Source: Candidatus Shapirobacteria bacterium
Lineage (GTDB): Bacteria > Patescibacteria > Microgenomatia > UBA12405
Direction: 5' to 3'
DNA: 64,000 nt
NCBI GenBank assembly: GCA_028704885.1
Contig: JAQWEN010000001.1
Location: 248,001 to 312,000 of the forward strand
A model generated the notes under the pieces. The model was not told the DNA's origin and made no database searches. It was given only the letters and a program-made list of their open reading frames with translations. Positions within the stretch are counted from its first letter, which is position 1. Every line of letters starts with the position of its first letter. Shown piece after piece: positions 47,600-55,735 of this stretch. The position numbers and the translations under genes are program-made.

Positions 47600-48807
47600 C
47601 GAAATTTTTTTATAAAGCTAAAGATTGGAGTGGAAAAACAATAAAAGGAGTTTTGGATTCTCAAGATAAAAAGAGTGCTTTGGAATCAATTAAAGGCGGA
47701 GGTTTAGTGCCATTGGCAATAGTTGCCGAAAGCACTTCAGTTTTTAATGATATCTATAAAAAACTATTTTCAAAAATTAGTTTGAAACAAATTTCAAATT
47801 TTACAAGGCAATTGTCAACCATGATGAACTCTGGTTTGGCCTTAACTGATGCTTTGTCGCTTTTAAAAAATCAAACAGACAAAAAGAGTTTGATGTTTGA
47901 AATTTTGGATTATACATTAGAAACTGTTCAGGGAGGACATTCTTTGGCTGATGGTTTGGGAAAATATAAGAAAAATTTTGGTGAAGCGTTTATTGCTTCA
48001 ATCGATGCTGGAGAAGAGGGTGGAGTTTTGGAAGAAGTGTTAACAAAATTAGCCGATAATTTGGAAAAACAAAATGAATTTGCCAGCAAAGTTAAAGGAG
48101 CAATGATTTATCCAGTAATCGTTATTATTGGTATGATTGCGGTGGTAATTATTATGATGGTGTTTGTTATCCCTAAATTAATGGGATTATATACTGATTT
48201 TGGAGCCAAAATGCCGGCATCAACTCAATTGTTGATGGATATATCTGGTTTTATGACTAAATTTTGGTTTTTGATCCCAATTTTAATAATCGGTGGTTTT
48301 ATGTTTTTTAAAATTGGTAATCAAAATGCTAATTTTAGACTTAAAAGAGATATTTTTAAATTAAAGATTCCAATTGTTGGAGTTTTAAATCAAAAAACTA
48401 TTTTGGCAACTACTATTAGAACTATGTCGATGTTGTTGTCGGCTGGTATTCCTTTGGTTGATGCTTTAAAAATTGTTTCTAGTGTTGCTGCTAATGAATT
48501 ATTTAGAGGAGCTTATTTGAAAATTTCTGAGAGAGTCCAAAAAGGTTTCAGTATTGCTAATTCTTTTGAAGAAACAGGAGTTTTTCCAGTGATTATTAAT
48601 CAAATGGTGGCTACTGGAGAAGCAACAGGAAAATTAGACACAGTTCTATTAAAAGTTTCTGATTATTTTTCAGCTGAGGCTGAACAGTCGGTTAAATCTT
48701 TAACTTCAGCTATTGAACCAATAATTATGATTCTTTTGGGTTTAGGGGTAGCATTTTTGGTGGTGGCCGTTTTAATGCCGATTTATAATTTGACATCCAG
48801 TATGTAG
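47596..48807 (+). CDS. pilC: Type IV pilus inner-membrane platform protein PilC
   Basis: PilC (403 aa) is the membrane platform that couples the ATPases to pilin insertion. Two T2SSF domains are visible, each with a hydrophobic pair (MIYPVIVIIGMIAVVIIMMV and FLIPILIIGGFMFF; AIEPIIMILLGLGVAFLVVAVLMPIYNL) and the repeats FTRQLSTMMNSGLALTDAL and TIRTMSMLLSAGIPLVDAL. The ending LMPIYNLTSSM is characteristic. Confidence 0.95.
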   Translation: MTKFFYKAKDWSGKTIKGVLDSQDKKSALESIKGGGLVPLAIVAESTSVFNDIYKKLFSKISLKQISNFTRQLSTMMNSGLALTDALSLLKNQTDKKSLMFEILDYTLETVQGGHSLADGLGKYKKNFGEAFIASIDAGEEGGVLEEVLTKLADNLEKQNEFASKVKGAMIYPVIVIIGMIAVVIIMMVFVIPKLMGLYTDFGAKMPASTQLLMDISGFMTKFWFLIPILIIGGFMFFKIGNQNANFRLKRDIFKLKIPIVGVLNQKTILATTIRTMSMLLSAGIPLVDALKIVSSVAANELFRGAYLKISERVQKGFSIANSFEETGVFPVIINQMVATGEATGKLDTVLLKVSDYFSAEAEQSVKSLTSAIEPIIMILLGLGVAFLVVAVLMPIYNLTSSM

Positions 48808-48824
48808 ATTTTGATAACTGTCAC

Positions 48825-48853
48825 TTGACAGCGCAATTTTAGTGGTGAATAAT
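48825..48853 (+). promoter_or_regulatory. Promoter of the major pilin-like gene
   Basis: A perfect TTGACA (48825-48830), 17 nt and AATAAT (48848-48853) sit between pilC and the pilin gene, leaving a leader of about 25 nt. A separate strong promoter fits high expression of a major pilin. Confidence 0.65.
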
Positions 48854-48884
48854 GAATTAATAGAATTAAATATTTATTAAAAAA

Positions 48885-49559
48885 ATGAAAAATAAGATAA
48901 AAGAAATGAAGGGTTTTACCCTTGTGGAGCTTTTAATCGTTATCGCTTTGATTGCGATTTTGTCAGTGGCAGTATTGGCGACTATTAATCCAATTGAACA
49001 GTCAAACAAAGCAAGAGATGCTAAGTTTAGAAATGATACAGCCGAAGTTTTAAGTGCTTACGAAAGATACTATGCTTCACAAAATAAATACCCATGGAGT
49101 TATCCAAGTTTGGCTCATCCAACAGAAGTAGTTCTGGATGGAACTAGCGGAATTTCCTTTTTGGCGACTGATTGGAGATTTGGAGTGATTGATGCCGCTG
49201 ATACTAATGGTGGTCAATTGATTACAACTTCAGAATTAAAGAGTGCTTTTACTGGTAAAGACTTTTTTAAGGATATTGCTGCAGCTGAACTAAATGGTGT
49301 TGATGCTGTTTATGCATTTCATTCTGGTGATAATAATTATGTTTGTTATTGTCCAAAAGCTAATGCTAATAGGACTGGTACAGTCGGTACTACTCTAAAG
49401 TGTTTAAATGCCGTAACGGATGATGGAAGTGCGGTGTTAAGTGATATTGGTACTGGTACTTGTGCTGTTCCAGCTGATCCTAAAGCTACAGATTATTGTA
49501 CGATTGGCGCATCGGCTGCTAATTTGATGTGTGTACCTGAAGGGAATGTCGCTCTTTAA
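48885..49559 (+). CDS. Type IV pilin (candidate major pilin)
   Basis: This 224-aa prepilin has the PilD cleavage/methylation motif KGFTLVELLIVIAL (cleavage after Gly10) with Glu5, followed by the KARDAKFRND helix typical of CPR pilins. The globular part contains several Cys (for example YVCYCPKANAN, LKCLNA, DYCTIG, LMCVPEG). It has its own promoter and is followed by a strong terminator, unlike the later pilins, so it is the best major pilin candidate. Confidence 0.88.
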   Translation: MKNKIKEMKGFTLVELLIVIALIAILSVAVLATINPIEQSNKARDAKFRNDTAEVLSAYERYYASQNKYPWSYPSLAHPTEVVLDGTSGISFLATDWRFGVIDAADTNGGQLITTSELKSAFTGKDFFKDIAAAELNGVDAVYAFHSGDNNYVCYCPKANANRTGTVGTTLKCLNAVTDDGSAVLSDIGTGTCAVPADPKATDYCTIGASAANLMCVPEGNVAL

Positions 49560-49580
49560 TTGATTGTTTTTTAAAAGAAT

Positions 49581-49606
49581 AAAACCCCGCTTAACGGCGG
49601 GGTTTT
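49581..49606 (+). terminator. Strong terminator after the pilin gene
   Basis: AAAACCCCGC pairs with GCGGGGTTTT around TTAACG, followed by TTGT; it lies 22 nt after the pilin stop. It separates the candidate major pilin from pilD and the minor pilins. Confidence 0.92.
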
Positions 49607-49631
49607 TTGTTGGTCGAAACCCACCCCTTAA

Positions 49632-49657
49632 TCCCCTCCCTTGAAGAAAGGAGGGGA
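49632..49657. repeat. Inverted repeat TCCCCTCC...GGAGGGGA before pilD
   Basis: Eight-bp arms flank a 10-nt loop (CTTGAAGAAA), in a stretch beginning CCACCCCTTAATCCCC. This resembles, from memory, a widely dispersed intergenic repeat. It contributes one each of TCCCCT and AGGGGA to the polar-motif counts, and its GGAGGGG arm may double as a Shine-Dalgarno for pilD (ATG 49674). Confidence 0.65.
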
Positions 49658-49673
49658 AAAAGTAAAATGAGAT

Positions 49674-50474
49674 ATGGAAATTTTATTAGGGATAATTGTT
49701 TTTATTTTGGGATTGTGTTTTGGAAGTTTTATAAACATGTTGGTATATCGGACAGCGGAAAGATATAAATTAATTAATAATGAAAAATTAATAATTAGTG
49801 ATAAAGGCAGATCATTTTGTGATTATTGCGGTAAACAATTAAAATGGTATGAAAATATTCCAGTGTTTTCTTGGCTATTTTTAAAGGGTAAAACAAAATG
49901 TTGTCATAAAAAATTACCAGTCTCCTACCCTGTTGTCGAGTTAACAACTGGATTATTATTTTTAATTTTTAATTCGAAATTTGAAATTTTTAATCAAATC
50001 CAAATTTTTAATTTTCAATTTTTAATTGGATTATTAATAATAGTTTTATTGGTATTTAGTACAGCGTTTGATTGGAAATACATGATTTTACCTGATTTTT
50101 CGACAATTATATTAGTCTCTGGTGCTCTAGTTCTCTGGTTCTCTGGACATTTTGGTGAATGGAATTATTTTTTGTCGGGATTAATATCAGCTGGGTTTTT
50201 GTTGGTTTTAAATTTAATTACTAAAGGTAAGGGTATGGGAATGGGAGATGTTAAATTGGCTGTTTTTATGGGGTTATTATTGGGATTTCCTAATATAATT
50301 TTGGCTTTTTATGTGGCTTTTATTGTTGGGGCAATTTATGGAATAGGATTAATGATTTTTAAAAAAGCAAACAAAAAGAAACAGGTTCCATTTGGTCCTT
50401 TTTTAATACTAGGAACATTAACGGCTTGGTGGTTTGGAGAAAAGATTGTAGAATTAATAAAATTAAGGTTATGA
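49674..50474 (+). CDS. pilD: Prepilin peptidase PilD
   Basis: This 266-aa membrane aspartic protease cleaves and possibly methylates prepilins. The N-terminal GSFINMLVYR segment, a CxxC...CC zinc region (CDYCGKQLKWYENIPVFSWLFLKGK, then KCCHKK), and the two catalytic Asp (in FDWKYMILPD and GMGDVKL) are present. Two AT-rich stretches look like in-frame repeat insertions (about 49771-49799 encoding INNEKLIISD, and 49960-50035 encoding a Phe/Asn/Ile-rich loop). The stop overlaps the next prepilin start (ATGA). Confidence 0.93.
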   Translation: MEILLGIIVFILGLCFGSFINMLVYRTAERYKLINNEKLIISDKGRSFCDYCGKQLKWYENIPVFSWLFLKGKTKCCHKKLPVSYPVVELTTGLLFLIFNSKFEIFNQIQIFNFQFLIGLLIIVLLVFSTAFDWKYMILPDFSTIILVSGALVLWFSGHFGEWNYFLSGLISAGFLLVLNLITKGKGMGMGDVKLAVFMGLLLGFPNIILAFYVAFIVGAIYGIGLMIFKKANKKKQVPFGPFLILGTLTAWWFGEKIVELIKLRL

Positions 50475-51133
50475 AACAGAAAAATGGTTTTACTTTAGTG
50501 GAATTATTGATTGGAATAACAATTGTAGTAATATTGGCTATTATGATGATAGGTGCTTTTAATGCAGTTGGAATAACAAATAAAGCTAGAGATGCCAGGA
50601 GAAAAAAAGATTTAAACAGGATTAAAATTGCCCTTGAAGAATATTTTAATAATAGAGGTGAATTTCCCCAAGATGTTGCTACTTGGAATATAAAATCTAA
50701 CTGTGGAAAAAATATTCCACAACTTCCAACTTTAAGTTCATTACCATGTGATCCAAAAGGTGAACCTTATTTCATATTAGTGGAAGTAAATAAATTTAGG
50801 ATAATTACTGATCTGGAAAATAAAAAAGATAAAGATATTCCTGACGGTTGGTATTCAAGAAATGATTTTCAAATACCTCTATTTGGTCTAACAACAATGA
50901 ATGTAAATTATGGAGTGTCGAGTACTAATATTTTGTGGTATGAGGATTATCTTGCTAATTATGGTGGTTGTAATACAAACGATTGTCTAAGTAATGAAAG
51001 TGGAGTTTGTAATATGGCATCTGGTGGATGTAGTGGTAATAACTGTTATTATATGGATAACGATCCAAACAATAATTGTGATAAAAATGAAGCGAAATGT
51101 AAGGTTAGTTGTTGCGGCACTAGCTGCGATTAA
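50471..51133 (+). CDS. Prepilin-like protein with Cys-rich C-terminus
   Basis: This 220-aa protein has the prepilin motif NGFTLVELLIGITI and the KARDARRKKDL helix. The globular domain begins around residue 60 (FPQDVATWNIKSNCGKNIPQ). The last 55 residues hold about 12 cysteines (CNTNDC, GVCN, GGCSGNNC, CCGTSC), suggesting a disulfide-stabilised tip or adhesive domain. I chose ATG 50471, which overlaps the pilD stop. Confidence 0.85.
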   Translation: MKQKNGFTLVELLIGITIVVILAIMMIGAFNAVGITNKARDARRKKDLNRIKIALEEYFNNRGEFPQDVATWNIKSNCGKNIPQLPTLSSLPCDPKGEPYFILVEVNKFRIITDLENKKDKDIPDGWYSRNDFQIPLFGLTTMNVNYGVSSTNILWYEDYLANYGGCNTNDCLSNESGVCNMASGGCSGNNCYYMDNDPNNNCDKNEAKCKVSCCGTSCD

Positions 51134-51138
51134 TAATT

Positions 51139-51579
51139 ATGAAAAAGAATTTTAATATTTTTGAATTTTTGATAGTAATAATAGTTATTGGAATTTTGTC
51201 TTTAATAACTTATAAACAGTTTGCATTGGCCCAGGGAAAGTCTAGAGATTTACAAAGAAGGTCTGATTTACATGAATTTTCTAAAATAATAAAATTGTAT
51301 TATTCTGATTACAAAAAGTTACCAGACGAAGAACTAATAAATAGTCTTTGGGGAAAAAGTTTTATAGATAGCGGATATACCTATGCTGATTCGGTACCAA
51401 AAGAAAAAAAAGGAGATAAAGAATATTGTTATCAAATTGGCGAAGATGGTGTTTCATTTAAGATGTCGGCTGAATTTGAAAATAAAAGTGATTTTGATTG
51501 TAAAAAAGATGGACAGTTGTGCAACGGAATTAAATATTGCTATACTGATATTATCTATGTTAATAAAACAACAGAATAA
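51139..51579 (+). CDS. Divergent prepilin-like protein
   Basis: This 146-aa protein has a prepilin-like N-terminus in which the usual Gly(-1) is Asn (KKNFNIFEFLIVIIVIGIL), while Glu5 and the hydrophobic helix are kept. KSRDLQRRSDLHEFSKIIKLYY matches the KARDAQRxxDL pilin helix. The C-terminal half has four Cys (EYCYQIG, FDCKKDGQLCNGIKYC). PilD processing at a non-Gly site is doubtful, so it may stay membrane-bound. Confidence 0.75.
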   Translation: MKKNFNIFEFLIVIIVIGILSLITYKQFALAQGKSRDLQRRSDLHEFSKIIKLYYSDYKKLPDEELINSLWGKSFIDSGYTYADSVPKEKKGDKEYCYQIGEDGVSFKMSAEFENKSDFDCKKDGQLCNGIKYCYTDIIYVNKTTE

Positions 51580-51970
51580 AAATATTTTGGGTTTTAGTTT
51601 GATTGAATTATTAGTGGTTATTTCGATTATTGGAGTTTTGTCGGCGGTGCTGGTGGCTAATTTTATGGGAATGAGAGAAAGGGCTAGAGATGCTCAAAAA
51701 ATTCAGGATTTAGGGGCAATTAAAAATGCCTTGAGATTGTATTACAATGATAATCAATCGTATCCTGTAGATTTTAGAACGATTGCTCCAACTTATATAT
51801 CATCGATTCCAGATGCTGTTTATGTTTATAATCCGGATCCATTAACTTATGATAGTTTCACTTTAACTGTTCAACTGGAGGCTGGAGCTGGAGACGAAGA
51901 TATAGAATCTCAGGCTAAGTGCAATACTGGAACCAATGATGACAAAATTTTTGCAGTTTGTGCAAATTAG
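51557..51970 (+). CDS. Prepilin-like minor pilin
   Basis: This 137-aa minor pilin has LGFSLIELLVVISIIGVLSA and the helix ERARDAQKIQDLGAIKNALRLYY. The chosen ATG 51557 gives an 11-residue positively charged leader; it overlaps the previous gene by 23 nt. The long upstream in-frame extension from 51383 runs inside the previous gene and has no homology. A DPLTYDSF region precedes the C-terminal Cys pair. Confidence 0.82.
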   Translation: MLIKQQNKNILGFSLIELLVVISIIGVLSAVLVANFMGMRERARDAQKIQDLGAIKNALRLYYNDNQSYPVDFRTIAPTYISSIPDAVYVYNPDPLTYDSFTLTVQLEAGAGDEDIESQAKCNTGTNDDKIFAVCAN

Positions 51971-52013
51971 TTAGTGCTTTAGAACGCTAGAGCGTTAGAA
52001 CTTTAGATAAAAA

Positions 52014-52487
52014 ATGAATAAATTAAATATAAAAAAAGGATTTACATTAGTTGAACTTTTGGTGGTGATTTCGATTATGGGAATTTTGACAGTGATTTCT
52101 TTATCTTCTTTTACAACTGCTCAAGTTAAAGCTCGTGATGCTCAAAGAAAATCAGACTTGGATCAGGTTTCGAAAGCTTTAATGTTGTATTACAGTGATA
52201 CAGGAACTTTTCCTGCTTTGGCATCAAGCGATTTATTTGGTCAGGAGAATGGATTAAGTATAGGAGTTGACCCAAATATTGTTTATTATATGAGAAAAAC
52301 TCCACAAGATCCGAAATCTCCAACTATGGTTTATGAATATAAAACTGATGGTAAATCCTTTAATTTGTTTGCTAATTTAGAAAATACAAAAGATTCTCAA
52401 TGCCCACAACCAGCTCCTTATACAGTTGGTGGAGTTAGTTATTGTTATGGAGTAGCTAGTCCAAATACTACTCTCAAAAGCTGGTAA
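52014..52487 (+). CDS. Prepilin-like minor pilin
   Basis: This 157-aa pilin-like protein has KKGFTLVELLVVISIMGILTV followed by KARDAQRKSDLDQVSKALMLYY. The domain that follows includes YYMRKTPQDPKSPTMVYEYK, like many CPR pilins, and ends with a Cys pair (SQCPQPAPYTVGGVSYCYG). It is preceded by a short CTAGAGCG/TTAGAACG-rich repeat (51975-52005). Confidence 0.85.
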   Translation: MNKLNIKKGFTLVELLVVISIMGILTVISLSSFTTAQVKARDAQRKSDLDQVSKALMLYYSDTGTFPALASSDLFGQENGLSIGVDPNIVYYMRKTPQDPKSPTMVYEYKTDGKSFNLFANLENTKDSQCPQPAPYTVGGVSYCYGVASPNTTLKSW

Positions 52488-52508
52488 TTTCTAATTATTA
52501 ATAAAAAT

Positions 52509-52961
52509 ATGAAAAAAAATAAAAAAAATAAAGGATTCACACTTTTTGAACTTTTGGTTAGTATTTCAATTATTGGAATTTTGACAGCTTTGGCGTCGGT
52601 GGCCTTTTCGGGAGCGCAAAAGAAAGCTAGAGATGCTAGAAGATTGGAAGATGTAAAAAATATTCAAACGGCAGCTGAACAATATTATTCCCAAAGTCCA
52701 ACATATAGTTATCCAGCTACTTATGTAGCAGGTAATACATGGACACCTGTTGCCGGTGGAACGGCTGTTTTAGAAAGTTATCCAAATGATCCTAAGGGTG
52801 CTGCTTATGGATCTTATGCTTGTGCTTCTGGTGCTACCTGTAATACAACAGGTTATTGTATTTGTGCTTTGATGGAAAACTCAGCAAACGCTAATGCAAC
52901 TGGTGCTTGTAATTTTTCTGTTGGTGTTAAAACTCATTTTTGTGTGAAAAATCAACAATAA
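52509..52961 (+). CDS. Prepilin-like minor pilin
   Basis: This 150-aa protein has KGFTLFELLVSISIIGILTA, then KKARDARRLEDVKNIQTAAEQYY. The C-terminal part is Ala/Thr/Gly rich with Cys (ACASGATCNTTGYCICALM, GACNFSVG, HFCVKN). It belongs to the tandem minor pilin array. Confidence 0.85.
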   Translation: MKKNKKNKGFTLFELLVSISIIGILTALASVAFSGAQKKARDARRLEDVKNIQTAAEQYYSQSPTYSYPATYVAGNTWTPVAGGTAVLESYPNDPKGAAYGSYACASGATCNTTGYCICALMENSANANATGACNFSVGVKTHFCVKNQQ

Positions 52962-52963
52962 AT

Positions 52964-53314
52964 ATGAAAAACAAAAAAAATGGTTTTACTTTAATAGAAT
53001 TGATTGTTTCAATAACCATAATTGCAGTGTTAACAGTTGCCGGAGTAATTAGTTACAGTGGAGCTAGTAAAAAAGCTAGAGATAGTCGAAGAATGGCTGA
53101 TTTGGAGAAGATAAGAATTGCTTTGGAGCTCTATAGACAAGGAACTGGGAGCTCTTATCCAGCAACAACAAGTGCTTTGGTCCCTAATTATTTACAAACC
53201 GTTCCAACCGGTCCTAAAGGAGAAGCTTATACGTATACTAATTCTGGTTATAAATATGTTTTAAAAACAACATTGGAAGAAACTGGAGTTGGTTATAGTA
53301 TCACTAACCCATAA
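52964..53314 (+). CDS. Short prepilin-like minor pilin
   Basis: This 116-aa protein has NGFTLIELIVSITIIAVLTV and KKARDSRRMADLEKIRIALELYR; it is the shortest pilin of the array and lacks cysteines. The ATG at 52964 (MKNKKNGFT) gives a normal 6-residue leader; the longer in-frame start at 52940 overlaps the previous gene without need. Confidence 0.83.
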   Translation: MKNKKNGFTLIELIVSITIIAVLTVAGVISYSGASKKARDSRRMADLEKIRIALELYRQGTGSSYPATTSALVPNYLQTVPTGPKGEAYTYTNSGYKYVLKTTLEETGVGYSITNP

Positions 53315-53320
53315 TTAGAA

Positions 53321-53779
53321 ATGAAAAATAGAAATGCTTTTACTTTGATTGAATTGTTGGTGGCAATAACGATTGGAATGTTAGTAGTTGGGTTTGGATC
53401 AGTAGCATTAAATGATTTTAATGAAAAACAAAAAGTGGAAGCTACTAGACAAGAATTATTGAGTAATTTGAGATTGGCTAGAAATTATGCCATAACCAAT
53501 CAATTAGGTGGAGCCACAAAAATAGTTGTTTCGATTAGTCAGAGCGGAGTTATAAAAATAACAGATAATCTTTCTTTAAAAACTTTTTTAGATAAAGATA
53601 TTTCACCAAACGGAATAATAATCACGGCTCCAACTATTTATTTTAGTGTTAGCGATGGTAGGTCTGTTACTAATGCCACTCCTTTGGTAGGAGCAACAGT
53701 AGACATTAGTATCGCTACAAATGACAACAGCACTATTAAAAATATTAAAATTGATGAATCGGGATTAATATATGAATAA
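53321..53779 (+). CDS. GspH/FimT-like pseudopilin
   Basis: This 152-aa protein has NAFTLIELLVAITIGMLVVG, with Ala instead of Gly at -1, and then RQELLSNLRLARNYAITN, the helix typical of GspH/FimT minor pseudopilins. The C-terminal beta region carries ITDNLSLKTFL ... IKIDESGLIYE. GspH/FimT proteins form the pilus tip or initiate assembly. It overlaps the next gene by 8 nt. Confidence 0.82.
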   Translation: MKNRNAFTLIELLVAITIGMLVVGFGSVALNDFNEKQKVEATRQELLSNLRLARNYAITNQLGGATKIVVSISQSGVIKITDNLSLKTFLDKDISPNGIIITAPTIYFSVSDGRSVTNATPLVGATVDISIATNDNSTIKNIKIDESGLIYE

Positions 53780-54158
53780 TAAAAAAGGACAAAGTTTAAT
53801 TGATGTGATTTTTTCAATGGGAATAGTAGTGTTGGTTTTAACTGGGATAATTGTTTTGGTAGTAAATACGGCTAAAGTTAAAAGATTAGCTTTTGAAAGA
53901 CAAAAGGCTGTAGAATTGTCGCAATTATTGATCGAATATAAGATCTTAGAAAGTAAAAGTGATTCGTTTAGTTTTTGGAATGGAGGTAGTTATGGTATTA
54001 ATAATAAGGATTTTGGCAGTGATTTTTCAGGTTATTCGTATACCATTAATCATGATAGTGGGTGTAATGATCAAAATTGTAAAATAACTTTTACAATAAA
54101 TTGGGGTGATGGTCAAAGTTTATCAGTTGAAAGATTATTTTTGAGGAAAGGAATATGA
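53772..54158 (+). CDS. PilV/GspI-like minor prepilin
   Basis: This 128-aa protein has a short leader and GQSLIDVIFSMGIVVLVLTG. The prepilin Glu5 position is Asp (SLIDV), as in some PilV/GspI-type minor pilins. The rest includes RQKAVELSQLLIEYKILES and a Gly/Asp-rich end with a Cys pair (GCNDQNC). The order FimT-PilV-PilW matches known minor pilin operons. It overlaps the next gene by 4 nt. Confidence 0.75.
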   Translation: MNNKKGQSLIDVIFSMGIVVLVLTGIIVLVVNTAKVKRLAFERQKAVELSQLLIEYKILESKSDSFSFWNGGSYGINNKDFGSDFSGYSYTINHDSGCNDQNCKITFTINWGDGQSLSVERLFLRKGI

Positions 54159-54658
54159 AAAAAGGATTTACTTTGATTGAAATTTTGATTGTGGTTGGAG
54201 TGGTGATGGTTATAATGGTTTCGATAAGTGGAATAATGTCGGGAGTTTTTACTTCTCAAAATAAAAATAAAAGCAGTGATGCTGTAACTCAAAATGGCAG
54301 TTGGATTTTAAATGAATTAAAAAAGAATGTGTTAAATGCTGATAGTAATGGACAAAATTTTGTTTGTAATGGTAATTCTATTTTGATAACTAGTATTAAA
54401 GATAAAGAAACAACATTAATTAGTTGTGTTGAAAATAATAATATTGCTTCTTTTTCGGCAAAAAGAAATTCGACTATTAATCTTATTAATAATAATGAAT
54501 TAAGATTGACTGGTTGTGGTAATTTTGTGAATTGTACTACTTTACCTAATGGACAGTTATCAAAAGTGACATTTAATTTTAGCTTGGGGGCTGGAGTGGC
54601 TGGTTTGACAAGTGAAACAAACAAAAACTTTTCAATTGATGTGACTTTAAGAAATTAG
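54155..54658 (+). CDS. PilW/GspJ-like minor prepilin
   Basis: This 167-aa protein has KKGFTLIEILIVVGVVMVIMVS, then a beta-rich domain (SWILNELKKNVLNADSNGQNFVCNGNSILITSI) similar to PilW/GspJ. Its last gene position before the pilM promoter closes the minor pilin array. Four cysteines suggest two disulfides. Confidence 0.78.
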   Translation: MKKGFTLIEILIVVGVVMVIMVSISGIMSGVFTSQNKNKSSDAVTQNGSWILNELKKNVLNADSNGQNFVCNGNSILITSIKDKETTLISCVENNNIASFSAKRNSTINLINNNELRLTGCGNFVNCTTLPNGQLSKVTFNFSLGAGVAGLTSETNKNFSIDVTLRN

Positions 54659-54672
54659 AAATTAATAGTACC

Positions 54673-54701
54673 TTGAGTCTCGAGATAAAAGTCTATATAC
54701 T
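54673..54701 (+). promoter_or_regulatory. Promoter of pilMNO
   Basis: TTGAGT (54673-54678), 17 nt and TATACT (54696-54701) end 8 nt before the pilM ATG (54710). It sits in the 51-bp gap after the minor pilin array and would give a nearly leaderless pilMNO mRNA. Confidence 0.65.
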
Positions 54702-54709
54702 TAATTCAT

Positions 54710-55735
54710 ATGAGTAGCGTTTTAGGTATTGATATTGGTCAAAATACGGTAAAGATTGCCTGTCTTTCCAATGATAATTCTAAGGTTATATTGGAGGCAG
54801 TTGGCGAGAGTAGAACACCTAAATTTGAAGATAAAGAGATTGATAAGGATAAATTTTTGAATGAAGCTGGAAAAGTAATTAAAAATTTGTTAAGTGATCT
54901 TAAAATAAAAAATAAACAGGCGGTGGTTAGTTTGCCTGAGGATGAAGTAATAAGTAGATTAGTAAGATTGCCACCTCTAAAAGATAGTGAAATTATGGAT
55001 GCTCTTCGTTTTGAAGCTGAGACTTTTGTACCATTTCCATTAGAAGAAGTTTTAATAGATTACGAAATAATAGAAAAAGATGATTCTGGCAGATTGACTA
55101 TTTTTGTAATTGCAGCAAAAAATGATTTGATAAATAGTTATCTTAAATTATTCAAATCAATTGGTTTGGAATTGTTAGCGTTGGAATCCCCTGCTATCTC
55201 ATTAAGAAGGGTTTTGAAATTAGGAATGCCAATGGTGGAAAGAGTGGTGGTAGTTGATATGGGGGAAAAATATTCTGATGTATTTAGTATAAATAAAAAT
55301 AATGTTTATTTTGCTCGATCTTTATCAGTTGGTGGCGAATCTTTAACTAGAGCAATCTCTTTAAATTTAAGTTTAGATATGGCATCAGCGGAGGAGTATA
55401 AAAAAGCATATGGAATGAAAGGAGATGAACTTGAAGGAAAAATAAAAAATGCAATTATGCCGGTTTTTAATGATATAAGTGAAGAAATAAGAAAAACATT
55501 GGCTTTGTTTAACGAAGATATTGGTAAACCGGCGGAATTATTGGTTTTGAGTGGCGGCGGGGCTAATTTACCTGGTATGGCTGAAGAATTAACAAAGATA
55601 TTAGGAATTGAAGTGCAAGTATTGCAACCCTTCGTAAATATAGATACAACCAAAACCCAATTTGGCTATAATTTAAATACAGAAGGTTGTAAATTTTCTT
55701 TAGCAGTTGGTTTAGCTTTAAGAGGTCTAATATGA
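54710..55735 (+). CDS. pilM: Type IV pilus assembly protein PilM
   Basis: PilM (341 aa) is an actin-like (ASKHA fold) cytoplasmic protein that binds the N-terminus of PilN. The phosphate loops GIDIGQNTVKIACL and VVVDMGEKYSDVFS, an adenosine motif VLSGGGANLPGMAEEL and the ALRFEAETFVPFPLEEV segment are family hallmarks. It overlaps pilN by 4 nt, and the pilMNO order is conserved. Confidence 0.94.
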   Translation: MSSVLGIDIGQNTVKIACLSNDNSKVILEAVGESRTPKFEDKEIDKDKFLNEAGKVIKNLLSDLKIKNKQAVVSLPEDEVISRLVRLPPLKDSEIMDALRFEAETFVPFPLEEVLIDYEIIEKDDSGRLTIFVIAAKNDLINSYLKLFKSIGLELLALESPAISLRRVLKLGMPMVERVVVVDMGEKYSDVFSINKNNVYFARSLSVGGESLTRAISLNLSLDMASAEEYKKAYGMKGDELEGKIKNAIMPVFNDISEEIRKTLALFNEDIGKPAELLVLSGGGANLPGMAEELTKILGIEVQVLQPFVNIDTTKTQFGYNLNTEGCKFSLAVGLALRGLI

